A stretch of DNA of 64,000 bases from positions 14,033,501 to 14,097,500 of the forward strand of contig NC_090797.1 in NCBI RefSeq assembly GCF_040054535.1. The letters are read 5' to 3'. Position 1 is the first letter of the stretch. Every line of letters starts with the position of its first letter. Source of the stretch: Antennarius striatus. Its lineage: Eukaryota > Chordata > Actinopteri > Lophiiformes > Antennariidae. Shown one piece after another: positions 21,741-32,442 of the stretch. The notes under the pieces were generated by a model that was not told where the DNA came from, searched no databases, and worked only from the letters and a program-made list of their open reading frames with translations. A program made the translations under genes and the position numbers.

Positions 21741-23123
21741 CTCCATTTTATCAAGGTGTTTTTTGTTTTTTTTTTAAATCATGGGCTGTTTTTAAATGTA
21801 ATTGAGAGAAAAGATCTAACTCTCTGTTCAGGTTGTTGGAGGAACCATCAGTACATGGAGTCACCCTGGTTCTTCAACAAGGCTGTACACATACACAGGA
21901 GCATTCAGCCTAATGTTACACGTTTAAAAAGTTAGTATGATGATGTTTGCAGGGAAACTAGAGTGTTTATGATCACCACTGCAGATTAGCATGATAGAAT
22001 GATAACATTAACTAATAAACACTGAGCAAAGAAAGATTGGTTTTGTAGCTTAGGTGCCTCTAAATTTCATGTGAAACAAGTGTTTAAAGTTATTTTTCCA
22101 TATAAAATAGGATGACATCAACCCCCACTCAAAACTCAAATTACAGAGAAACTGTTACTGCAGTGTCTCTGTAAAAACAGGTTCTCGCAAGATTTCATCA
22201 AAAAAGTATTTGCTAGCAAACTAACCCTATCCATAACCTACACAGAAAACATTTTAAAATCGTTTTTTTGTAACCATATGTCTACATATGTAGTCATACG
22301 TCTAATTTTTTTTTCTTTAAAATTCCGTTTTAGTGCTCTTCTGTTATGGTCATCTGTCCTTGCTCCCTCATATATTAATCTTTCAAGCCCTTATGTCTGT
22401 CCTACACCAGACAGCATGATAAAGTTGGCACATATACGATTTACACTGTTCTATCACAACATGATGTTATCAGACAGTCCCAGACTCTTATCATGTTGTA
22501 AGAGGCTGGTTAAGTGATGGGAACAGTGAGAGTAAATAAAGGTATGGCATCCAGGCTGCAGGTAAAATAAAGGCTGATTTATTGGTGCAGGCTAACTCAG
22601 GTGAGGGGGGATCTGACACTCCTGATAAATCTCTTTGGGTTCAATCTGCAGGAGCTGGAGGACCCATCTGTGTTAATATATGGCTTTATAGTAAAGTTGC
22701 TACTGTTGACCTTTGTCTAAATCACAGTGTAAAGTAAGGCAGGCGGCGTGTGAGACTTGTGATGTAATTCTTTGCACAATTGATTTTCCATGAAATGACA
22801 GCAGGCTTAAATCACAGTACATCTACTTTTGGTTATTAGTACAATATGAAATGGTGCAAGTCATAATACTTGCACAGTATCTTCCTCTATCAAGGAAGTA
22901 GTCTGTCATTTCAAGCATCATTTCATGGAATTCACATTTTTCAGTTATGGACTACAGAGTATATTCCACTAAAGTGAGAAGGTAATTTGCTGGAATCTGG
23001 CATTCTCTACAGTGGATTACATATTAGTTAGCACTGTTACCTTGCAGCATCCAGATGCGTGTTTTGACACCATCTCTGAGGTGTATTTTAATGGCTATTG
23101 TGTGAATACATAATTCCTTATTC
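21741..23123. other. No gene recognised
   Basis: A 79-aa ORF at 22278-22517 (plus) has no recognisable motif. At 22780-22930 a segment around TTTCCATGAAATGACAG and its near-reverse copy TGTCATTTC...TTTCATGGAA suggests a decayed inverted-repeat element. Confidence 0.35.
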
Positions 23124-23142
23124 TAACCCTAACCCTAACCCT
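23124..23142. repeat. Short interstitial telomere-type repeat
   Basis: About three units of the vertebrate telomere sequence (CCCTAA) in a row. Confidence 0.9.
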
Positions 23143-23219
23143 TCATGTACAAGAACCCACTAATGGAGTTTACTGGCGAAGTGCAGGCATTTTATTTACT
23201 GGGGACCAGTTAACCTCAA

Positions 23220-23376
23220 GTGCATGTTTTTGGAGGTGTGGTGAGGAAGCCGGAGAACCCGGAGAGAACCCACGCAGACACAGGAAGAACATTCAAACTC
23301 CGCAAAGAGCGGGACGCGAACCCGGAACCGCCTTGCTGTGCGATGACAGCGCTACCCACTGCACCACCGTACCGCC
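23220..23376 (-). repeat. tRNA-related SINE-like repeat, copy 1
   Basis: The reverse strand reads GCGGTACGGTGGTGCAGTGG, then GTAGCGCTGTC, GCAAGGCGGTTCCGGGTTCG and TCTGCGTGGGTTCTCTCCGG, ending in CCAAAAACATGCA. The A-box- and B-box-like blocks suggest a tRNA-derived promoter. Copies with longer 3' parts lie at 39806 and 52108 on the plus strand. The repeat is common in fish genomes; its formal class is my inference. Confidence 0.8.
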
Positions 23377-23689
23377 CAAGGTCCCATATTATGCTTTTTT
23401 TTGGACTCATGTCATTCTGCTGCCAGATGTCCAACTACACTGTATTTGAAATGCTTTGCCCCAAACTGATCCATGGACCTCAATATCTTTGATTGAATAT
23501 TAATCAGATCACTTCCGGTACAGGCGCTTCGTTTACAGGGGCTGGCCATTATGTTATTGAGTTCCCTCTGTCACACCTGTCACACACCCCCAGATATTGT
23601 TCCCATACACCACGTGAACACACACCACCGCCTGCTTGAACTTACCGTAGTCAACTTCTTGTTTTGACCATCTATGATGTTAACAAACC
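23377..23689. other. No recognised feature
   Basis: Unique-looking noncoding sequence between two repeats. Confidence 0.4.
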
Positions 23690-24140
23690 TTGCGGTTCCT
23701 GAAAACGCAACTTTTTAAAAACGCATCGAAAACGATTCGCGTCCACACGACAGCGTTTTCAAAAAAATCTCCGTCCACACGTAAATGCACCAGTGCATTT
23801 TCGGAGACGTCTATAAGCATGCCAAACCATGTGGTGGCAGTATTGAGTCAAATTTTATCCAATAGGAATCCTCTGTGTTTTGTTGTCACAACATACGGAC
23901 CCATAAATATGACGTCACAGAGGTTTTCGTCGCAGGCAAGACGTCAGCGTTTTTAAAAAGTTGCAGATACACTGTCCACACGACAACGCAGACCCAGCGT
24001 TTTAAAAAAAAATCCACCTAGGCCAGCGTTTTCGAAAAGTTGCGTTTTCGTTCCAGATATCTGCGTTGTCGTGTGCACGGAAGGCATAAACGCAACAAAA
24101 AAGTTGCTTTTTAAAAAAATCCGTCATCGTGTGGCAACAG
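23690..24140. repeat. MITE-like element rich in GCGTTTTC / GAAAACGC inverted motifs
   Basis: Left part: GAAAACGCAACTTTTTAAAA and GTCCACACGACAGCGTTTTC. Right part: the reverse-oriented blocks GCGTTTTCGAAAAGTTGCGT and GTCGTGTGCACGG. The ends are thus inverted, as in a non-autonomous DNA transposon. There is no coding sequence. Family not identified. Confidence 0.65.
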
Positions 24141-24309
24141 TGAGATGTCAGTTCACCTCACAAGTACTGCCAAAGCACCCTTGAGACAGGCGCTGTCCCC
24201 ATTATAAGTTTCTCATTGGGGGTGCACCATGAAGGAGCTACCCACCACTCGACTTGCCCATCATCTGCTTGCCCACAGGCCCCTTGTGTGTGTGTGTGTC
24301 TGTACCCAT

Positions 24310-24640
24310 ATATACGTATACTACAGGATAGTGTACAGGAACATCTGTACCCAGTATGGACTAGAAGTACCCAAATCCCAATGGGACATACCACCAAAGG
24401 TGGTTGAGAATGACAAGGCTAAGATCCTGTGGGACTTCAGCTTCCAGACTGACTAACAGCTGCTGGCTAAAAAACCCGACATAGTGGTGATGGACAAAGA
24501 GCAGAAGAGAGCAGGAACAGGAACACCAACATCAGGAAGAAGGAACACGAAAATATTGAGAAGTATCAAGGGTTGAAAGAACAGCTGGAACATATGTGGA
24601 AGATGTAGGTCCCTGCAGTAGTAGGAGCACTCTGGGAACT
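24310..24640 (+). pseudogene. LINE fragment with restriction-like endonuclease (Rex6/Dong-like), second copy
   Basis: Reads IVYRNICTQYGLEVPKSQWD and PPKVVENDKAKILWDFSFQT, then a stop, KKPDIVVMDKEQKRA and, frameshifted, the KEHEKIEKYQGL-type region. It matches the minus-strand copy at 6001-6411 and adds its upstream part. It runs into a (TA)n tract at 24643. Confidence 0.85.
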
Positions 24641-24642
24641 TT

Positions 24643-24643
24643 A

Positions 24644-24705
<62 letters not shown>
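24643..24705. repeat. (TA)n microsatellite
   Basis: About 30 TA units. Confidence 0.97.
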
Positions 24706-24739
24706 TATATACTATATGTACTTGTGCTTTCCATCTGAA

Positions 24740-25110
24740 CAGCATCTTCTTCAACCTGTAGACCTCCTGGTCTGTGAGCACATCATCTGCTCCTCTACCA
24801 GACTTCCTGGTCAGAAGTCTGGCTGACCCGATGAACAGCCTGAGGACAGAGAAGTCATCTTGGACCTCAGGTGAGGTTGGTGGCGAGTTTACGAGGACTG
24901 AAGACACCGGAGAAACCTGAACAGGGGACACTGGGTTCGGACTCAGCCAGGGATCTACACCACCAAAGAAAACAGAGCAAAGGCCCGCACTGAAACCTCC
25001 AGAACCGGAACAATCATGTCCGGCATCTGTGCTTGCCGAGACTGGCACTGAAGCAGCCTGTGTATCCCCGCCAGCAGCAGCGGGAGCAGCAGCCACTTCA
25101 TCTATCACCT
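24740..25110 (-). pseudogene. Possible LINE ORF1-like fragment
   Basis: An open minus frame (25108-24641) contains a Ser/Pro/Val-rich stretch ending in DVLTDQEVYRLKKMLFRW. That ending resembles the C-terminus of ORF1 in some fish LINEs. It lies directly after the LINE ORF2 remnant on the same strand but in an unexpected order. Low confidence. Confidence 0.3.
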
Positions 25111-25900
25111 ACCCTAACACCTCGGGCTTTAGTAGCCCTCATCAGTCTTTACAGGCATCTGTGGTCCACACTGGTGTTGCTGCCATACCACACGGTGATG
25201 CAGTTGGTCAGGGTGGCCTCAACCAGCTGTAGAAGCTGTTCAGAATCTTTGGCGACATGCAAAACCTCCTCAGCCTCCACAAGACGTGCAGCTGCTGTTG
25301 GGCTTTCTTCACCAGCTGAGTGGTGTTTGTGGACCAGGTAACGTCTTCATAGATGCGAAGCCCCACCCTCTCCACTTCCTGTCCCCAGGCGTTTAATGGC
25401 TGATGAGGGCTCCATTCCTTCCTCACGTCCACTATCATCTCTTTTGTCCATGCTGAGGGTGAGGTTGTTGTCCCCTCACAATCTCACCAGCGTGTCCACC
25501 TCCCTCCTGTAAGGGGCCTCGTGATGCGTCCCATCAAAGTGGTGTCGTCAATAAACTTTAGGATGATCTTGTCCTTGTGGAAGACGACACAGTGGTGAGT
25601 GAAGAGGGTGAAGAGGATAGGACTGAGGACACACCCCTGAGGTATGCCTCTATCCCAAAGACTGAGGCCTGCCTGTTGGAAAGTCCAGGAGCCAGTCACA
25701 GAGGGTGGGGTCACAGAGGGTAGTGTGTAGTCAGTAAAGAGCATCCCGATGTAGACGTCTTTAATCTCCAGGTGTGACGGGGGGGTTTATGCAGGACCGC
25801 AGCAGTAGCGTCTGAAGTGGATCCGTTGGGGTCCTGCAGGAGGTCCAGTGTTTCCAGGACGTTGCTCTGAATGTGGGTCAGAACCACCCTCTAAAATTTA
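25111..25900 (-). pseudogene. L2-like LINE reverse-transcriptase remnant
   Basis: Reading the minus strand from 25900: LDLLQDPNGSTSDATAAVLH (template-binding helix), then [16 protein letters not shown] and IILKFIDDTTLMGRI (catalytic FIDDT box). Next come RIYEDVTWSTNTTQLVKKAQ and LWRLRRFCMSPKILNSFY, then NCITVWYGS-like text. This is the order of a fish L2-type LINE. Frames shift several times. Confidence 0.8.
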
Positions 25901-25944
25901 CAATAAGGTGGTTTTAGCTGAGTTGGTGGCTGATGGTAACGCAG

Positions 25945-25980
25945 ACAGACAGGCAGGCAGGCAGACAGACAGACAGACGA
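25945..25980. repeat. (CAGA/CAGG)n microsatellite
   Basis: About nine tetranucleotide units. Confidence 0.9.
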
Positions 25981-26128
25981 TTGAATAAATGTTTAACTTG
26001 TCAGACCTGTTCTGTTCTGATGGAGTCAGAGCAGAATTTATGAATTCTCCTTTACAATGCTATAAAAACATTTCACTACTCATTAACCCGTGAGAAAAAC
26101 TTTGATCCCATTAGTGGAAAACGTGACA

Positions 26129-26160
26129 TGAGTCACGCCCCGCAGGGCGCTGGTTTAAAA
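26129..26160 (+). promoter_or_regulatory. Core promoter of the guanylin gene
   Basis: TTTAAAA at 26154-26160 is a TATA-like box about 97 bases before the ATG, leaving room for a 5' UTR of about 65 bases. TGAGTCA at 26129-26135 matches the AP-1 consensus, and a GC-rich block lies between them. Confidence 0.6.
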
Positions 26161-26256
26161 GGAGGCCTGTGAGCAATACGCCAGCAGTGCACACACTGAG
26201 CTGACCTCCTTCACAGCCAGAGACAAACACCCCGTGACGAAAAGTCCACAGACACC

Positions 26257-26856
26257 ATGAAGGCTGCTCTCGCCACCATCGCCGTCCTCGTCCTGGCTCT
26301 CAGCCCGACTCCTGAGGCTGTGCAGGTTGAAGTGAGTGCATCAGTTCTCATTTCTGAATTACCAATGTCTTCATGATCCAACTGAGTCTGGTTAAGTTTA
26401 ACTGGTGACAAGGACCAGGTCCACTTTTTATAGAAAGCTAAAGAAATGACTGGATCTGATTCAAGCTGAGCGCTTTAACTGTAACGTCTGACCTCTCCTC
26501 CAGGAGAACGGGTTGTCTTTCTCACTGGAAGCTGTCAGGAGGCTTCAGGAGCTGTCAAGGAGCAGTGCTGTGGCAGGAGAGCAAAGCCCTCGCCTCCTGG
26601 CCACCTCCACGCCCCTCTGTGCTGAACCTCTGCTCCCCCAGGAGTTTGTGCCCCTGTGTAAGCAGAGAGGAGCTTCTGCATCACTCACCAGACTGGGTGA
26701 GACTTTTAGATGTTCTACAATCAGACTTATGAAGACATCAGGTTTGCCTCGAGGTGCAGGTGATTTACAACGCCTGTTTTTTCTGTGTTTATTTTAGCGA
26801 TGGTCCCCATGGATGTGTGTGAGATCTGTGCCTTTGCCGCCTGCACCGGCTGCTAA
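26257..26856 (+). CDS. guca2: Guanylin-family preprohormone (guanylate cyclase C activator)
   Basis: Three exons join in phase: 26257-26331, 26504-26696 and 26798-26856, 108 residues, with stop TAA 26854-26856. Both introns are GT-AG. Residues 1-22 or so form a signal peptide (MKAALATIAVLVLALSPTPE). The prosegment has the family's paired cysteines (PLCAEPLLPQEFVPLCKQRG). The C-terminus MDVCEICAFAACTGC has the C-x2-C-x4-C-x2-C pattern for two disulfides and ends on the last cysteine. The secreted peptide activates intestinal or renal guanylyl cyclase C and raises cGMP, regulating salt and water transport. Length and the three-exon layout match the family. The CEICAFAACTGC core is close to eel renoguanylin as I recall it, but the missing final leucine is guanylin-like, so I do not choose a paralogue. 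Confidence 0.95.
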
Positions 26857-27193
26857 ACACACCCAGCGTGTAACGCTTGGCCCAGCAGAAGACGTGATTT
26901 TTCTTTCCTCGCCCTCAAAACTATTTCAGAGTTTCTAAAACGTGTGCCTGCAAAGATGAAATGAGAAGTTTATGCTCTGTGTCGGCATTTTTAGAACTTT
27001 AGTTAAAGATTTTATGTGTGTGTGTACTCCTATACACATATGATTATTCTTTTCTCATCACCCCTATTTTCCGCTTTTATTGCTATATTTTTTTGAATTT
27101 TAAAATTTGTTACACTTTTATTCTATCAAGCTTTGCAAACATATTTAAGGAGCAATTTCTTTTCACAAGACTTGTTTTATGTACATTGTTTTG

Positions 27194-27199
27194 AATAAA
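27194..27199 (+). terminator. Poly(A) signal of the guanylin gene
   Basis: AATAAA about 340 bases after the stop codon, the first clear one in the 3' flank. Confidence 0.75.
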
Positions 27200-27409
27200 G
27201 AACCTTCATCAATAATCATGTGTTTGCTTCATATAAAACAGTTGAAAAATTATTTTTCTTATATTTTTATCAATTCTTTGCACTCATAAATTGTAAGATT
27301 TCAGTCATCCAAAGATTTTCTCTTTCTTTACATACATTGATTATGAGTAGAGAACTAGAACCTTACCTGGGCCCTTTTTAGCCACCCTCTCCTTTTTGTG
27401 CAGCGCCAA

Positions 27410-27665
27410 GAGTAGTGATGTCTGAATGGCGCCCCATGGGGCTTCGAACCGTTTGGGACGAAAAATTGTGCTGAAAACTGTTTCATTACTCAGCGCCCAC
27501 ATTTCCTGTATTGCATATATTAACTGAATAAAACTCAATATAATTCAATGTGTTCATCCTTGCTTGTTATATTGTAGCCATATATTATCGGAAATTGATT
27601 TATGATCATTGGTCCTTGCAGGGTTCAATAAAGCAACAAGACATATAGATTACATGTTCATGCAT
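27410..27665 (+). repeat. Dispersed repeat R2, copy 1 (short form)
   Basis: Begins GTGATGTCTGAATGGCGCCC and runs through CTGTTTCATTACTCAGCGCC to the AGGGTTCAATAAAG block. A copy at 43145-43505 has the same orientation and about 100 extra bases in the middle. Family not identified; hAT-like by association only. Confidence 0.85.
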
Positions 27666-28431
27666 GTATCTCACCAGCTATATATTTGAATAAGCTCACT
27701 GAAAGTCTCACGCTTTCACGCCGTCACCAACTCCACCTACTACCTGTCAATCAAGCACCCAGCCAATCACGGCGCATCTGCCAGAAGGAATCAAGTGAAC
27801 AATATGGCGTACGACATCTGCTATCTTAGGAGAAGAAATAACAATACATGGACTTCCCAGTTAACATAATTTCAGAGTGTCTTAAGTGTTCCAACAATTT
27901 TCATGTTTTTGAGCAGAGAGTCCAAACAGCAGGAACAACAACAAAAAAACGACAAGTCTGTCCAGCTATGGTTTCTGTTTGGAATGGGACAATCAATCTA
28001 CTATCCCAAATGCTCCTCGGGCATCTGACAAAAACGCTCTTTTAGTAACTACATACAGTTGTGTTCATGTAGTCAGCTAACATTTCTTTTCCACCTGCTC
28101 TTTTGACAGGTGATTTTTCCTTTAACGTTAGCTCCTTTCCCAGTCTCACCATTAGTTTTCTTTCTTTCTCCAGTTAGCCTGCTAACATTCATTTACGACT
28201 TCACAATGCCTGCCCAGCACAATCCATGATTTACGTCACCACGTTGATTTTTGACTACATTGGGTGCGCTTGGTTTATAATACCAGTACATTTGTTTTCA
28301 TTTGTTTGGTATGAAGTCTGATATTGTTGTTTTATCTAGGAATTTCCATGGATTCCCACTAGCCATATATGTTGTTATATGGGGTAGCATCATTAAAGTG
28401 GCTTACCGAATTGCTCAGTGCAAAAAACTCC
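27666..28431. other. No gene recognised
   Basis: A 65-aa plus ORF at 27848-28045 has no motif I recognise. The surrounding sequence may be internal DNA of the transposon whose pieces flank it (R2 on the left, the 28.43-kb repeat on the right). Confidence 0.35.
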
Positions 28432-28560
28432 ACCATAGCAGAGGAGATGAAACATTGAGCAGGAGCTGAAAGTTCAGCATCATATTCAAACCTCACTTTT
28501 AACAGCTGTGCACTGCAGAACTGCTTTTTGTAGCCATTAATCCTGACTATTTCATTCTGA
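28432..28560 (-). repeat. Dispersed repeat, inverted copy of 3877-3977
   Basis: The reverse complement matches the 3.9-kb segment (GTCAGGATTAATGGCTACAA ... CTCAATGTTTC ... CTCCTCTGCTATG). Confidence 0.7.
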
Positions 28561-29096
28561 AAAGAAAAAAATCTGCAAAAAAAGTTTTATTCATTGTGTT
28601 TTACAGGTGAAGGTATGTAATATTGTGCTCCTCAGTTAATGTTGCTGAACAGAATTTGAATTTGTTATCATTTATTGATTTTATTTAATTTTTCAGTTTC
28701 AAATATTACAATGAGTTAGTCAAAAATGTTTACAGTTTTAAAAAGTTTTTTTTTTATTTCAGTCAAATTGATGCACTTAAAATCTTTTGTTATAGACTAA
28801 AACATAATGTTAATAAAGTTCTTTCTTATAATTTGAACTATATTTCTTTTTTTCATTTCTTTAATGTTAATAACGATACAATGTTATGCAGAGGTGTACT
28901 TCTAACAACTTTATAGACAATTGATATTAATTATAGTCGCGGCAGAGAGTGGGGGGGAGCGAATTATTTTCTTCTTGCTGGGGGGAGGTAACAGAAAATA
29001 ACATAAACTCCATCTTGTGGATTAAAACGGTATTGACCCGTCAACATTATAACAAGTCTCACAATTTAAGTTACTTATGTAGCAATAGGCTACATA
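28561..29096. other. AT-rich sequence, no gene
   Basis: No coding or repeat structure supported. Confidence 0.5.
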
Positions 29097-29265
29097 CTAA
29101 TTAATATGATATGCTTTTATGACTTTGAGCCGAGCTGTATAAACATGATGAAAATTTTTTTAAACGTTAAACAGAGTAATGCCGCACTCTGTTTAACGTT
29201 TAAAAAAATTTTCATCATGTTTATACAGCTCGGCTCAAAGTCATAAAAGCATATCGTATTAATTA
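29097..29265. repeat. Near-perfect 80-bp inverted repeat with an 8-bp spacer
   Basis: The left arm 29097-29177 (CTAATTAATATGATATGC ... AAACAGAGT) and right arm 29186-29265 (ACTCTGTTTAACG ... TATTAATTAG) are reverse complements with about one mismatch. The spacer is AATGCCGC. A further forward copy of the inner end (TTTTTTAAACGTTAAACAGA...) follows at about 29291. Confidence 0.95.
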
Positions 29266-29301
29266 GTTCTTTGTTATTAATTAATTAGTTTTTTAAACGT
29301 T

Positions 29302-32300
29302 AAACAGAGTAATGCCGCACAATGTAGCCGCAAGAGGACACAAGCCAGTGTCTTATTGTGCCGGTCCCAAGCCCGGATAAATACAGAGGGTTGCGTCAGG
29401 AAGGGCATCCGGCGTAAAACTTTTGCCAAATCAAAGATGCGAATCAAACCTATGACTTCCATACCGGATCGGTCGAGGCCCGGGTTAACAACGACCGCCA
29501 TCGGCACTGTTGACCTACAGGGCGCCGGTGGAATTTGGATTACTGTTGGTCGAAGAAGGAGAGGAGGAAAGTGCGTTCGCACGAAGAAAGAGAAGAGGAA
29601 CACCAAGAGTATAGGACTGAGAGTAGGGACGTTGAATGTTGGAACTATGACAGGAAAAGGTAGAGAGTTGGTTGACATGATGCAGAGGAGGAAGGTAGAC
29701 ATACTGTGTGTCCAGGAGACCAGGTGGAAAGGTAGCAAGGCTAGAAGTTTAGGAGCAGGGTTCAAGTTGTTCTATCATGGTGTAGATGGGAAGAGAAATG
29801 GAGTAGGAGTTATCTTGAAGGAGGAGTTTGTTAGGAATGTCCTGGAGGTAACAAGAGTGTCAGATAGAGTGATGAGTCTGAAGCTAGAAATAGAAGGTGT
29901 GATGTTCAATGTTGTTAGTGGGTATGCTCCACAGGTAGGATGTGAGCTGGAGGAGAAGGAGAAATTCTGGTCGGACCTTGATGAAGTGATGCAGAGCATG
30001 CCTAGAAGTGAGAGAGTTGTCATTGGAGCAGACTTCAATGGACATGTTGGTGCAGGAAACAGAGGTGATGAGGAGGTGATGGGCAGGTTTGGTATCCAGG
30101 AGAGGAACGCAGAAGGACAGATGGTAGTTGACTTTGCAAAAAGGATGGAAATGGCTGTAGTGAATACTTTCTTCCAGAAGAGGCAGGAACATAGAGTGAC
30201 CTATAAGAGTGGCGGTAGGAGCACACAGGTAGACTACATCTTGTGTAGACGGTGTAACCTGAAAGAGATCAGTGACTGCAAAGTAGTGGTAGGTGAGAGT
30301 GTAGCCAAACAGCATAGGATGGTGGTGTGTAGGATGACTCTAGTGGTGAGGAAGATGAAGAGGGCAAAGGCAGAGCAGAAGACGAAATGGTGGAAGCTGA
30401 AAAAGGAAGAGTGTTGCATGACTTTTAGGAAGGAGTTAATACAGGCTCTGGGTGGTCAGGAGGTGCTTCCAGATGACTGGACAACTACAGCTAATGTGAT
30501 CAGGGAGACAGGTAGGAGAGTACTTGGTGTGTCATCTGGAAGGAAAGTAGATAAGGAGTCTTGGTGGTGGAATGAGGAGGTACAGGAGTGTATACAGAGA
30601 AAGAGGTTAGCCAAGAGGAAGTGAGACACTGAGAGGACTGAGGAGAGTAGACAGGAGTACAGGGAGATGCAGCGTAAGGTGAAGGTAGAGGTAGCAAAGG
30701 CCAAACAAGAAGCTTTTGATGACTTGTATGCTAGGTTGGACAGTAATGAGGGAGAGACTGATCTATACCGGTTGGCAAGACAGAGAGACAGAGATGGGAA
30801 GGACGTGCAGCAGGTTAGGGTGATTAAGGATAGGGATGGAAGTCTATTGACAGGTGCCAGTAGTGTGATGGGAAGATGGAAAGAGTACTTTGAAGAGTTG
30901 ATGAACGTGGAAAATGAGAGGGAACAAAGACTAGAAGAGGTGACTGTTGTGGACCAGGATGTAGCAAAGATTAGTCAGGATGAAGTGAGGAGGGCATTGA
31001 AGAGGATGAAGAGTGGAAAGGCAGTCGGTCCTGATGATATACCTGTAGAGGTATGGAACTGTCTAGGAGAGGTGGCAGTAGAGTTTCTGACTGGGTTGTT
31101 CAACAGGATCTTAGATAGTGAGAAGATGCCTGAGGAATGGAGGAGAAGTGTGCTGGTGCCCATTTTTAAGAACAAGGGAGATGTGCAGAGTTGTGGCAAC
31201 TACAGAGGAATAAAGCTGATGAGCCATACAATGAAGTTATGGGAGAGAGTAGTGGAAGCTAGACTAAGGGCAGAAGTGAACATTTGTGAGCAGCAGTATG
31301 GTTTCATGCCAAAAAAGAGTACTACAGATGCAGTATTTGCTTTGAGGATGTTGATAGAGAAGTACAGAGAAGGCCAGAGGGAGCTGCATTGTGTTTTTGT
31401 AGATCTGGAGAAAGCTTATGACAGGGTGCCCAGAGAGGAACTGTGGTATTGTATGAGGATGTCTGGAGTGGCAGAGAAGTATGTTAGAACGGTGCAGGAC
31501 ATGTATGAAGACTGTAAGACAGTGGTGAGGTGTGCTGTAGGTGTGACAGAGGAGTTCAAGGTGGAGGTGGGACTGCATCAGGGATCAGCTCTGAGCCCCT
31601 TCTTGTTTGCCATGGTGATGGACAGGCTGACAGACGAGGTTAGACAGGAATCTCCATGGACTATGATGTTTGCAGATGACATTGTGATCTGTAGTGAGAG
31701 CAGGGAACAGGTGGAGGAGAAGCTAGAGAAGTGGAGGTTTGTCCTGGAAAGGAGAGGAATGAAGGTTAGCCGCAGTAAGACAGAGTACATGTGTGTGAAT
31801 GAGAGGGACCCAAGTGGAAGAGTGAGGTTAGAGGGAGAAGAGATCAAGAAGGTGGAGGATTTTAAGTACTTAGGCTCAACAGTCCAGAGCAATGGAGAGT
31901 GTGGAAAAGAGGTGAAGAAGCGTGTCCAGGCAGGATGGAACGGGTGGAGTTTCAGCTAAAATGAAGGGAAAGGTGTACAAAACTGTGGTGAGACCAGCGA
32001 TGTTGTTTGGTCTAGAGACAGTGTCGCTGAGGAAAAGACAGGAGACAGACCTGGAGGTAGCAGAGATGAAGATGCTGAGGTTCTCTCTGGGAGTGACCAG
32101 GATGGATTGGATCAGGAATGAGTACATCAGAGGGACAGCACATGTTAGAGGTTTTGGAGATAAAGTCAGAGAGGCCAGACTGAGATGGTTTGGACATGTC
32201 CAGAGGAGAGATAGTGAATATATTGGTAGAAGGATGCTGAGTTTTGAACTGCCAGGCAGGAGGCCTAGAGGAAGACCAAAGAGGAGGTTTATGGATGTAA

Positions 32301-32442
32301 TGAGGGAAGACATGAAGGTAGTTGGTGTGAGAGAAGAGGATTCAAAGGACAGGGCTAGATGGAGGAAATTGATTCGCTGTGGCGACCCCTGAAGGGAAAA
32401 GCCGAAAGGAAAAGAAGAAGAAACAGAGTAATGCCGCACAAT
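29302..32442 (+). mobile_element. Nearly full-length RTE/Expander-like LINE with target-site duplication
   Basis: A 22-bp direct repeat (begins AAACAGAGTA, ends CCGCACAAT) lies at 29302-29323 and 32421-32442, bracketing the element. The 3' end is the typical GGCGACCCCTGAAGGG..GCCGAAAGGA followed by an (AAG)n tail directly before the second copy. Element length without the duplications is about 3.1 kb, in the range for RTE-type LINEs. The low number of lesions suggests a fairly recent insertion. Confidence 0.93.
29356..32392 (+). pseudogene. RTE-type LINE polyprotein, endonuclease plus reverse transcriptase, two lesions
   Basis: The frame 29356-31959 is interrupted only by TGA at 30622-30624; related elements have tryptophan there (KRKW), so a TGG to TGA change is likely. 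Domains in order: AP endonuclease (LRVGTLNVGTMTGKG, ILCVQETRWKGSK, VIGADFNGHVG, STQVDYILCRR, AKQHRMVVCRM), then RT (GPDDIPVEVW, NYRGIKLMSHTMKLWE, VFVDLEKAYDRVP, LHQGSALSPFLFAMVMD, MMFADDIVICSE). At about 31940 a deletion of some tens of bases shifts the frame. The C-terminal region continues in frame 31922-32392 (GKVYKTVVRPAMLFGLETV ... IRCGDP). The first methionine of the family could not be fixed. Confidence 0.92.

Noticed and set aside
22278-22517. 79-aa plus ORF as a gene
   Set aside because: No motif, no splice context, AT-rich; chance ORF is more likely.
25029-25341. Plus-strand ORFs of about 100 aa
   Set aside because: Antisense shadows of the minus-strand LINE remnant.
26257-26856. 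First taken for hepcidin because of a short, Cys-rich C-terminus
   Set aside because: Only four cysteines in C-x2-C-x4-C-x2-C with the CEIC...ACTGC core; this is guanylin, not the eight-cysteine hepcidin pattern.
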